Below are positions 1 to 6,823 of a stretch of DNA of 7,020 nucleotides, in pieces. The number at the start of each line of letters is the position of its first letter. Within the stretch, counting starts at the first letter, position 1. Made by a program: the position numbers and the translations under genes. The notes beneath the pieces were generated by a model. The model saw only the letters and a list, made by a program, of their open reading frames with translations, searched no databases and was not told the DNA's origin. The stretch is from positions 15,134 to 22,153 of the forward strand of contig DAJQ01000048.1 of the NCBI GenBank assembly GCA_002496395.1, read 5' to 3'. This stretch comes from Methanocorpusculaceae archaeon UBA456 (GTDB lineage: Archaea; Halobacteriota; Methanomicrobia; Methanomicrobiales; Methanocorpusculaceae).

Positions 1-1721
1 GGGGCAGGGGTGGGTGCTGGATCAACTGTGATCACCATCCACATCGTACCCTGACCAACGCTGTTGGTGGCAGTCAGTTGAACGGTGTAGTCCCCCGCTT
101 CAGTAAAGGTATGCACCGGGTTTCGCACCCGGGATTCTCCACCATCACCAAAGTCCCAGTACCAGGCAGTCGGTGTTCCAATAGATGCATCGGTGAATGC
201 AACGGTCAGGGGGGCATTCCCGCTGGTGGTATTTGCCAGGAAGACGGCCTGAGGCAAGGTGGAGACGGTTGTGAAAGCCTTCAGGCAGACATTGGTGTCC
301 GCATATACTGTTGTGAGATCAGTCCAGGTACCCCCATTTGAGCTGACATAACTCTCTCCGGGATTGGCAGTAGCCTTACTGGAATAACCAGCAAGAGGCT
401 TTTCAATAGGAATTGGATAGTTATACCCGGGTGTTTCCAGCCTGACAATCACAGAAAATGTTTCCCCGGCATTAAGAGATGCATCAGGAATATCTACTGT
501 ATGATAACCAGAGGATGCAATGGTTCCTGATGTCGAGGAGACAACACCGGCGATTCGCCGCGGGCCGTCATTCGGGTTGGTATAGACATCAATATGATAT
601 GAGGAATTGATATCCGGAGTATAAAAGCCAACAGCGGTGATAGTCTCATCCAAATCAGCTGTAAAGATATTGGCAAACCAGCCGATATCAGAGCCAGTAT
701 AACCTATACTGTCTACCCAACCCATCGGATCATACTGGTAAACCCGATCATAGCTCTCAGTCTCCTCACCAGTAAAGACTGCAAAATTTTTGATGCTGGT
801 ATCATAGTAGGAGAGATAAAAGAACCCTTCGTCTCCCCAGCCAGTACCCCAGCTGTTCTTTACGATGAAGGCGCCATCTCCTGACGGCTGGGTATTAAAG
901 TTGGCCCGATCATAGTCATCATCCCACCCAACTATGGCAACGGCATGATTTGAGTTGGTCTTCTGTTTCTGGTAAAAAGCGTAGGTTTCCTTATTATATC
1001 CATTATCGTCCCAGTAGAATGATACCTGCACAGCCCCATATTCGGTGAGTGCCCACTTGATATTGTCATTATCAAGCCCGTCTTCCCGTTGAGGGAGGAA
1101 CAGAACATCCTGAATACGCTTAACCGGAGGTAAGCCTTCGAGAATAAACGTAGATCCAGCCACATAGGGATCATCCACCTCAAGAACAGGTCCTGACCAG
1201 CGTGCAAGATATGCAGTGGACATATACCTGTTTCCACCCTCACCATAATCAAATTCGGCATTGAGGGTGTTCTTCATGTTATTCTCAGAGAAGTCCCATG
1301 CTTCTGGAGGGAGGAAGAAAGATTCAAGCGATGCATATGTTCCAAATGCCCAGCAGTTCCCCTCATCCCCCTGATCCTTTACCGGTGATACCTTCCCTTC
1401 ATCCCTGAGATTAAAGGATGACGGATAGGTGGAGAGAACCTGGAAATCTCCGCCAGTTGATCCGATCTGCATCCCTTTCGTATGGGAGAAGTCGATTGGT
1501 GATGGCACAACACCGGGTACGAAATAATCATCAGCTGAAGTGAGATAGACCCTCTCTCCATGCTGCGCCCGGTAATCCAGGAACTCCGGATTAAGTGGTG
1601 CAGAAGTAATATTCATTGGCGATTCATGCAATGATCCTGTCTCCTCTGCAATAACCCCCGTCACCGCAAAGCAGAGAAGAAGAATCGACAGCATGAGTCG
1701 ATAGCTTGGTTTATGATTCAT
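1..1721 (-). CDS. Secreted papain-like (C1 family) cysteine protease with lectin-like and PKD domains, 3' end off the window
   Basis: 573 codons are visible, open to the left edge with no stop; the C terminus is missing. The chosen ATG has a GAGGT site 6 nt upstream and begins a signal peptide (basic residues 4-8, hydrophobic core about 9-22, likely cleavage after VIA at 25). Residues about 40-100 look like the propeptide-like lead-in of this family. The C1 domain spans about 103-315. Q117 in VKDQG is the oxyanion-hole Gln, C123 in GNCWAF the nucleophile, H259 in NHAVAIVGW the general base, and N289 in VKNSWGTGWG the orienting Asn, so it should be active. Residues about 325-485 resemble the lectin-like domain that often follows such peptidases. 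A PKD domain covers about 489-567 (WDFGDG at 522-527, then HTFTEAGDYTV). A Pro/Thr linker begins at 567, suggesting a surface anchor or further modules beyond the edge. The Cys usually three residues before the nucleophile is Glu120. Its natural substrate cannot be told. Confidence 0.93.
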   Translation of the reverse strand, partial: MNHKPSYRLMLSILLLCFAVTGVIAEETGSLHESPMNITSAPLNPEFLDYRAQHGERVYLTSADDYFVPGVVPSPIDFSHTKGMQIGSTGGDFQVLSTYPSSFNLRDEGKVSPVKDQGDEGNCWAFGTYASLESFFLPPEAWDFSENNMKNTLNAEFDYGEGGNRYMSTAYLARWSGPVLEVDDPYVAGSTFILEGLPPVKRIQDVLFLPQREDGLDNDNIKWALTEYGAVQVSFYWDDNGYNKETYAFYQKQKTNSNHAVAIVGWDDDYDRANFNTQPSGDGAFIVKNSWGTGWGDEGFFYLSYYDTSIKNFAVFTGEETESYDRVYQYDPMGWVDSIGYTGSDIGWFANIFTADLDETITAVGFYTPDINSSYHIDVYTNPNDGPRRIAGVVSSTSGTIASSGYHTVDIPDASLNAGETFSVIVRLETPGYNYPIPIEKPLAGYSSKATANPGESYVSSNGGTWTDLTTVYADTNVCLKAFTTVSTLPQAVFLANTTSGNAPLTVAFTDASIGTPTAWYWDFGDGGESRVRNPVHTFTEAGDYTVQLTATNSVGQGTMWMVITVDPAPTPA

Positions 1722-1727
1722 AGAAAA

Positions 1728-1732
1728 ACCTC
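1728..1732 (-). promoter_or_regulatory. Ribosome binding site of the C1 protease gene
   Basis: The minus strand reads GAGGT, six bases before the ATG at 1721. It is complementary to the archaeal 16S rRNA 3' end and fixes the start codon, which is also the one giving a complete signal peptide. Confidence 0.75.
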
Positions 1733-1756
1733 AAGAGAAATGCATTTGGCTGGAAG

Positions 1757-1764
1757 TATATATT
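1757..1764 (-). promoter_or_regulatory. TATA box of the C1 protease gene
   Basis: The minus strand reads AATATATA, inside an AT-rich stretch. Its centre is about 40 bp before the ATG. With the usual archaeal spacing of about 25-27 bp to the transcription start, transcription would begin near 1734, leaving a short leader of about a dozen bases that holds the ribosome binding site. No clear purine-rich BRE is visible. The gene therefore probably has its own promoter instead of relying on read-through from the S8 gene. Confidence 0.6.
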
Positions 1765-1776
1765 AGAATTGCTATA

Positions 1777-1794
1777 ATGACCAATGCAAGTCAT
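1777..1794. promoter_or_regulatory. Interrupted palindrome upstream of the C1 protease TATA box, possible operator
   Basis: The sequence ATGAC-N8-GTCAT is an 18-bp interrupted inverted repeat with perfect 5-bp half-sites. It lies 12 bp upstream of the TATA box, a position typical of archaeal activator sites. The binding protein is unknown, and 5-bp arms can arise by chance, so this is only a candidate. Confidence 0.3.
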
Positions 1795-1824
1795 CGAAAT
1801 CCTCTCATAAGAAATAAGTGACCC

Positions 1825-1852
1825 AAAAAAATGAGGAGACACCCCCTCCTCA
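1825..1852 (-). terminator. Hairpin plus T-tract terminator of the S8 protease gene
   Basis: On the minus strand, 9 bases after the TGA stop, a perfect 7-bp stem (TGAGGAG with CTCCTCA, positions 1832-1838 and 1846-1852) with a 7-base loop is followed directly by seven T residues (1825-1831). It resembles an intrinsic terminator; in archaea the U-tract alone is the main signal. It separates the S8 transcript from the C1 gene downstream. Confidence 0.75.
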
Positions 1853-1861
1853 AAACCCCCT

Positions 1862-4800
1862 TCACTCACGCCGCCTGCATCCGAAGATGAGGAGGGCGGC
1901 GGCAACCAGGCCAAACGGTGCATATAGGATTGGGGCAGGGGTCGGTTTGGGCAGATCAGGCAGAGGGGTTGTTGGCACTGGCGTCTCCTCAACGATGATC
2001 ACCTCAACCTCATCGCTCTCGATCACCACATCGACATCCGTCACAGGGGGTGTTGGTGTCGGCTCCGGCGTGGCGATCACCGCACCATCCTTCTGGAGAA
2101 CAATCGCAAAGAGCGAGAAGCCGGGTGTTGTCGCCCGGTACCGTGCCAGATCCCCATCTATCCCAACAAAGACCGTCGGGAGCTGTTCCCAGCTGCCATC
2201 CACAAACCGCATCAGTGCAACATCAGTCGTTCTCATCCCCATCGCAGTCAGGTACCCGGCAGGGAGATGGAACCGGATCTCTGCACCATCTCTGATATGC
2301 GGTAACGTATTGGGATTTGGGGTGATATCGAGGTACTGATAAACCTCTGGCTCCGGCCGGAAAACACCATCCGGAAGGAACCGGACCTGATCCACGGTGA
2401 TGAACGCAGCTGTGAGATCTGCATCAGCAGTAAACGAAATCGATTCGATAGGAAGGCCGGAATAGGTCAGAACCGTGCCGGAGCCTGCCGTGACACCTGA
2501 AGCAACCGCAGTCCCATGACCCCCGGGACCATCCGAGGGTGTTGGTGGAGCAGGGGTCTGCTGAAGTGAATACCCTGAGAGTGTGGTGAAGACCAGATCA
2601 GGCGTCCCGCCTCCGATCTCCCACCAGAGATAACCACCTTCAGGAATAATCATCCTGAGTGTCGCGATCCCGTCAGCACCGGTGGTTTTGATATCCACAC
2701 CGCCGTAATCTGAGAAGGGATCGAGCTCGGATAATGAATAGGAGTAGGGATCAATACTGGCATAGGTAAGATAGACGGGAACACCCGCTTCTCCACCAGC
2801 CATCCTGACACGCACATCAACAGGACCTGCCCGTCCGATACGATCAGGTGGCGGAGTCTCAACAATGAGCGGAGTAGCCCCGATCATCATGTAATATGAC
2901 CACCAGTTCCCCTGGCTGTATGTCCCCCGGTAAAAGTAATCCTTGAAACTAACAGTGGTCTGATAGGAGCCATATGGCAGAGCATCAATATACTCAGCTG
3001 AGCCGCTGATATGCTCCGAGAGAAGAGTGGCTGATTGTGACAGATACTCAATTGGGATACCACTAAACCCGGCGACATCCTTCCTTGACACTTCAAATAT
3101 CGCAGGCCAGGCAGTCACTTCCGGGCCAAGAATCGAGACACTGGACGTGAGGAGTCCCCCACCCTCAAGTCCGGCATACTCACCGGTCATCACCACACGT
3201 TCATACGGAGGATACACAAAGGCATAGTCATAGGCATCTCCCGAAAGCCCGACGATCTGGATTTCGTTCTTCACCCATGCATCCTCAAACCGGATCCCGA
3301 CCGGCAACGCCGCGTACCCATACCCATCAGCACCGGTGTTCACAGCAGCAGACTGATCAGCAGTATACAGGTACACACGCCCCTGCACCGGCGAACCGGT
3401 CAGCGGATCTTCGAGATAACAGGTGACATGCACCAGATTTCCTGGAACAACACTCCCAAACAGAGGCGAGTACTCCCCCTCCCATTCAGCACTGACAGAG
3501 AGGAGACGGGATGGTTCCGAGGGTGGAGCGATCCCATGATACGAAAACGGCCAGAGATCGACGACGACGAAGGTAATACTCATGCCATTAAAGGCATACC
3601 CCAGATATGCACCATCAGGTACAGGCAGATCCACCTTCCCGATACCATTCCTCAGATGATAGGGAACAAAGGTGATATTAATCTGCATATTCTCAATCTC
3701 AACAGAGAGCTCTTCATATTCAGAGATGCCCCCTCTGATATCACCTGCCATAAGTCGGTTCATCTCAGCAGGGAAGCGCTTTGAGAGAGAATGGACATCT
3801 GCTTCATAGAGCCAGATAATTGGAAGCACCCGATCACCATCAGGACCCGGCCTGGCATTCAGAGAGGAATACTCTTTCACAAGAAGCCGTGCATTGCTCC
3901 CGGAAACAGCTCGTGTTATAACAGGACTCAACACGCTGACGGTCTCGTCAGAGTCGTAGAGATCAAGGCGACCTGCAAAGAGAACCTGCGATTCATCAGC
4001 GACCGGTGAGATCTCGATGGAACCCTGACGTGAGATGATCGTTGATCCATCGATAGTAAACTGAATCATTCCAGTGAGAGGAGTGAGAACCTCATTCAGA
4101 TACTCCTCATCATTATGACGAATAATAACACGCAGATCACCTGTATAGGGTTCCATTGTTTCTGGATTGACGATAGTATAGCTAATCGGTATAATGGAAT
4201 CTGCAAGCGCCTCGTATACCTTTTCTGGCGTATCAATCAAAAGTGTCTCCACTGGATCCAATGCTTCAGCATATATCCATCCCGATACAGAATTCCCATG
4301 CATATCAGTCACCTGGTACTCATACCAGGTATCTTCCGGGACAAACGACGCTGTTGCCATACCAGAGGCATCAGTCAGAACAGTGCTGTTCAGACGCTCC
4401 CCGGCTTCATTCCAGACCAGAAAATGAATCGGTTCACCTGAGCAGGGCATCCCATCCCATGAAATAGCGGTGATGACATTGGGCTCACCAATCTTCAGGA
4501 TGTCGTACCCAAACCCGGCATGGAGACGCGGGCCTTCATAGATAGGTGGATCAAGCGCTGTAACTGCATTCACTGCCGCCCAGGCACTCACCCGGCCATA
4601 CCCGTAATCATAGTCCGGGCCTTCGGGACCGAGATCGACAGCTGTCATCGTCAGGAGAGACCATATATTCTCCGGTAAGAGATTCGGATCTGCCTGGAGC
4701 ATGAGTGCCGCGATACCCGAGACATGCGGACATGCCATTGAGGTGCCGGACATGGAACGATATACCTCACCCTCCCTTGTCGATGCCGAGAGGACCGAGG

Positions 4801-6652
4801 AACCCGGTGCGACGACATCCGGTTTCACCCGCTGGTTATCACCCCATCCCGAGGGACCACGGCTGCTGTAAGAGGCAATATAATCTTCTTCCGACCCTGT
4901 GGCCCCGACCGCAATCACTTTCTCAGCAGCAGCAGGCCCACCGATCGTCCGGAGACCAAAATCTCCTTCGTTTCCAGCCGATGTGACAATGGTGGTTCCA
5001 TCAAAAACGATCGCATCTGCCGCACGGGAAAGAATACTTGATCCATTATCAACAGAGAGAACAATCCATTCAGCATATACCGGCAGCTCTTCATGTGTCC
5101 GGCTCCATCCATCTTCAGGATCTGCTATCCAGCCAATTTCCTCTGAAGCATCATCATAAAACCCAATCTCCGGAATGGCCATCCAGTCGATATACCATCC
5201 CTCGAACACAAACGATTCATCGGTCTCATACCGGAGCCTGAGATCCAGATAAACCTGCTCATCATCGTTCCGGACTATATAATCCATCAGGTCAACGGTG
5301 TAGAGACCTTCACCGACACCAGTATATTCAAGTACCTGAACCCACCGATCATGCTCATCAGACCAGACCTCAACAAAACCATAATCCCAGTCATCTTCAA
5401 TTGAGTACCAGGTATACAACTCAAACGTGAGGGTCTCCAGAGTATCGATCTGATCGGTCAGGTTAAACCTCTGAAACAGTTTATTATCAAGATCATTGTC
5501 CTTCCCCGAATGCCAGATCAGATTGCTCTCATTCACAGGGGTGCCGGCAAGATGAAGGGTCCATTCGCCTGCTGGTAGCGGCTCATGACCGATATATTTG
5601 AGCAGAATCTCGCCTGATGAGAGAGGATAATCATACCAGTCACCGTTGACACCCGGATAGGGAGAACCATCCGGTTTCTTCATGGTGACAGAAAGATCAT
5701 CCTGAAAGAGCGTTTCTACCCATACAAGAATAAACGAAGGGTCAAATCCGTCATCTTCATTGGTGATCTCAAAGGTGAGGTCAATCTCACCGGAGCTGTT
5801 GAGGGAACCGGACCACGTATATTCATCATATCCTATCGTTCCCCCGCTAAAGGATATAACATCAGCACCAAGCAGGACAGCAGTTTCAAATCCTTCAATA
5901 ACCGTGGATAAATATCCTGATCCATCTTCTGAGAAGACTTTGATTCCAATGAGATCAGCACCCGGTGCAACACCGGTGATGATGCCACCCGCGCCGGATC
6001 CTGCAATCGTACCTGCACAATGGGTGCCGTGCCCATGATCATCATAGGGATCTTCCCGCCCATTCACAAGATCAGCCCAGCCGACAACCTTACCTGCAAG
6101 ATCCGGATGTTCAGCATAGATGCCTGTGTCAACAACAGCAACCCTCACCCCGGTACCATCGATCCCGTTTGACCAGACCGCGGGCGTTTCGATCCAGGAG
6201 ACACCCCAGGCAATATCGCATGTGTCATAGCCTGACGGATCTATCGAATCAACTCCACTCGAAAATGGGGTGAAGAAACGCAGAGCACCTTTCAGATCCG
6301 AAGAGCCAGACACCCGATCAAGCGTAATGATCCTATCAGGCACTACCCATGCAACATCATCCCGGGCAGCAACCTCCTGCTGCTGATCGGGGGTAAGGGT
6401 TGTTGCCAGCGCATTCACCGACCAGAGTGTGGTCACCTCTCTGGCACCCATGCGTGTAAGGGAAGATACCACATCCTCCTGCGATTCGGCTGCAAAGAGA
6501 GCTAAATCAACAGGACTTTCTAATGAGCGGGACTGCTCTTTCATAACAACAATCACATGCTGAGCCTCAGAATCAAGCGGCGCAGCAGTGCCAATTCCCA
6601 CAAAAAGAGAGAGAAGAAGCAGAAGAGAGAAAATAAAGAGACGTGTAACCAT
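1862..6652 (-). CDS. Large surface-anchored subtilisin-like (S8 family) serine protease with an interrupted catalytic domain and PGF-pre-PGF C terminus
   Basis: This 1596-residue exported endopeptidase is complete, ATG to TGA. The start has a GAGGT site 8 nt upstream and opens directly into a signal peptide (1-24). An I9-type inhibitor propeptide follows (about 31-112). The S8 domain runs from about 145 to 700: D175 in VAVVDTG, H208 in GHGTHCAGT, oxyanion N561 in TSAGNEG and S638 in GTSMACPHVSG are all present. C212 sits where proteinase K has its Cys beside the active-site His. Between SGG (269-271) and about residue 528 the domain is interrupted by two beta-sandwich modules, doubling its usual length of about 275. 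After it, residues 705-1365 hold several Ig-like modules, recognisable by repeated turns such as TDASGMATASF (760), TGADGYGYA (1106) and TGADGIATL (1324); residues about 800-1050 match no family I recognise. A PGF-pre-PGF domain (about 1383-1522), a Pro/Thr-rich acidic linker, and a hydrophobic segment ending in CRRRE complete it. It probably matures by propeptide removal and stays on the cell surface. Confidence 0.96.
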   Translation of the reverse strand: MVTRLFIFSLLLLLSLFVGIGTAAPLDSEAQHVIVVMKEQSRSLESPVDLALFAAESQEDVVSSLTRMGAREVTTLWSVNALATTLTPDQQQEVAARDDVAWVVPDRIITLDRVSGSSDLKGALRFFTPFSSGVDSIDPSGYDTCDIAWGVSWIETPAVWSNGIDGTGVRVAVVDTGIYAEHPDLAGKVVGWADLVNGREDPYDDHGHGTHCAGTIAGSGAGGIITGVAPGADLIGIKVFSEDGSGYLSTVIEGFETAVLLGADVISFSGGTIGYDEYTWSGSLNSSGEIDLTFEITNEDDGFDPSFILVWVETLFQDDLSVTMKKPDGSPYPGVNGDWYDYPLSSGEILLKYIGHEPLPAGEWTLHLAGTPVNESNLIWHSGKDNDLDNKLFQRFNLTDQIDTLETLTFELYTWYSIEDDWDYGFVEVWSDEHDRWVQVLEYTGVGEGLYTVDLMDYIVRNDDEQVYLDLRLRYETDESFVFEGWYIDWMAIPEIGFYDDASEEIGWIADPEDGWSRTHEELPVYAEWIVLSVDNGSSILSRAADAIVFDGTTIVTSAGNEGDFGLRTIGGPAAAEKVIAVGATGSEEDYIASYSSRGPSGWGDNQRVKPDVVAPGSSVLSASTREGEVYRSMSGTSMACPHVSGIAALMLQADPNLLPENIWSLLTMTAVDLGPEGPDYDYGYGRVSAWAAVNAVTALDPPIYEGPRLHAGFGYDILKIGEPNVITAISWDGMPCSGEPIHFLVWNEAGERLNSTVLTDASGMATASFVPEDTWYEYQVTDMHGNSVSGWIYAEALDPVETLLIDTPEKVYEALADSIIPISYTIVNPETMEPYTGDLRVIIRHNDEEYLNEVLTPLTGMIQFTIDGSTIISRQGSIEISPVADESQVLFAGRLDLYDSDETVSVLSPVITRAVSGSNARLLVKEYSSLNARPGPDGDRVLPIIWLYEADVHSLSKRFPAEMNRLMAGDIRGGISEYEELSVEIENMQINITFVPYHLRNGIGKVDLPVPDGAYLGYAFNGMSITFVVVDLWPFSYHGIAPPSEPSRLLSVSAEWEGEYSPLFGSVVPGNLVHVTCYLEDPLTGSPVQGRVYLYTADQSAAVNTGADGYGYAALPVGIRFEDAWVKNEIQIVGLSGDAYDYAFVYPPYERVVMTGEYAGLEGGGLLTSSVSILGPEVTAWPAIFEVSRKDVAGFSGIPIEYLSQSATLLSEHISGSAEYIDALPYGSYQTTVSFKDYFYRGTYSQGNWWSYYMMIGATPLIVETPPPDRIGRAGPVDVRVRMAGGEAGVPVYLTYASIDPYSYSLSELDPFSDYGGVDIKTTGADGIATLRMIIPEGGYLWWEIGGGTPDLVFTTLSGYSLQQTPAPPTPSDGPGGHGTAVASGVTAGSGTVLTYSGLPIESISFTADADLTAAFITVDQVRFLPDGVFRPEPEVYQYLDITPNPNTLPHIRDGAEIRFHLPAGYLTAMGMRTTDVALMRFVDGSWEQLPTVFVGIDGDLARYRATTPGFSLFAIVLQKDGAVIATPEPTPTPPVTDVDVVIESDEVEVIIVEETPVPTTPLPDLPKPTPAPILYAPFGLVAAALLIFGCRRRE
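1865..1930 (-). other. C-terminal sorting or membrane-anchor segment of the S8 protease
   Basis: Residues 1575-1596 form a short hydrophobic helix (APFGLVAAALLIFG) followed by Cys and a basic tail (RRRE), after a Pro/Thr-rich spacer. The layout matches archaeosortase-type PGF-CTERM signals, and the domain before it is the type that normally precedes them. The core tripeptide here reads APF and not PGF, so it may be a divergent recognition signal or a plain membrane anchor. Confidence 0.6.
2087..2506 (-). other. PGF-pre-PGF domain of the S8 protease
   Basis: Residues about 1383-1522 contain the hallmarks of this archaeal surface-protein domain: SISFTADADLTAAFITVDQV, then VYQYLDITPN, IRFHLPAGYL, VALMRFVDGSWEQLPT, and the closing TTPGFSLFAIV. 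In known proteins it lies next to the C-terminal sorting signal. It supports both an archaeal origin and surface display of the protease. Confidence 0.8.
5069..5836 (-). other. Insertion of two beta-sandwich modules inside the S8 catalytic domain
   Basis: Residues 273-528 lie between the substrate-cleft strand (GADVISFSGG) and the helix leading to the oxyanion Asn. The first module (about 279-373; SGEIDLTFEIT to EWTLHLAGTP) looks like a P-domain-like or pre-peptidase C-terminal-like jelly roll. The second (about 378-494; WHSGKDNDLDN, WYSIEDDWDYGFVEVWSD, YETDESFVFEGWYIDW) strongly resembles the MAM-like domain of M6 immune-inhibitor-A peptidases. Hand counts of four 60-base lines give about 47% GC here against about 60% in four lines of the flanking catalytic parts. 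Module identities rest on recognition by eye. Confidence 0.75.
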
Positions 6653-6660
6653 CAGGACTT

Positions 6661-6665
6661 ACCTC
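6661..6665 (-). promoter_or_regulatory. Ribosome binding site of the S8 protease gene
   Basis: The minus strand reads GAGGT (within AGAGGTAAG), eight bases before the ATG at 6652. It supports that ATG as the start. Confidence 0.75.
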
Positions 6666-6686
6666 TGGTATTACATTCCACCATAC

Positions 6687-6694
6687 TATTTAAA
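6687..6694 (-). promoter_or_regulatory. TATA box of the S8 protease gene
   Basis: The minus strand reads TTTAAATA, close to the methanogen TATA consensus, centred about 38 bp before the start codon. The expected transcription start falls near 6664, at or just before the ribosome binding site, so the leader is very short. The same geometry is seen at the C1 gene. Confidence 0.65.
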
Positions 6695-6739
6695 CAATGA
6701 CAGTGGAGAGTAGCTATCGTCTCCCGGGCAGACCGGCTA

Positions 6740-6759
6740 TGCGCAGTTCCCCTTGCGCA
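6740..6759. repeat. Pair of TGCGCA palindromes upstream of the S8 promoter
   Basis: TGCGCA occurs at 6740-6745 and 6754-6759, separated by 8 bp; the second copy extends to the 8-bp palindrome TTGCGCAA. As each is self-complementary, the pair is both a direct and an inverted repeat. It is 45 bp upstream of the S8 TATA box and 64 bp past the SpoVS-like stop. It may be a regulator site or a small RNA hairpin; no T-tract follows closely, so it is not a typical terminator. Confidence 0.35.
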
Positions 6760-6794
6760 AAAGGCATCAGGATTCGATCAGCAGTACCTGAGTG

Positions 6795-6808
6795 AAAAAG
6801 GGTTTTTT
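6795..6808 (-). terminator. Possible T-tract terminator after the SpoVS-like gene
   Basis: On the minus strand, 15 bases after the stop codon, AAAAAACCCTTTTT gives a weak A/T stem ending in five T residues. Archaeal termination can use such T-runs, but the stem is poor and the run short. Confidence 0.35.
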
Positions 6809-6823
6809 AGAGAACTGCTTTTT

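Noticed and set aside
932..1261. Minus-strand open frame of 109 codons
   Set aside because: It overlaps the C1 protease in another frame, whereas the protease frame contains the catalytic His motif here.
1818..2339. Plus-strand open frame of 173 codons
   Set aside because: It lies antisense to the well-supported C-terminal part of the S8 gene, reads as low-complexity Ser/Thr/Val/Gly, and has no recognisable domain.
3428..4467. Several plus-strand open frames of 70-118 codons
   Set aside because: All are antisense to the S8 coding sequence, with no ribosome binding site pattern or family resemblance; they are by-products of the real frame.
1862..6652. Two adjacent genes or a frameshift instead of one interrupted S8 domain
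   Set aside because: The frame is continuous, and Asp/His motifs before and Asn/Ser motifs after the insert are in the same frame with the right order.
6740..6759. Hairpin terminator for the SpoVS-like gene
   Set aside because: The repeats could pair, but no T-tract follows on the minus strand.
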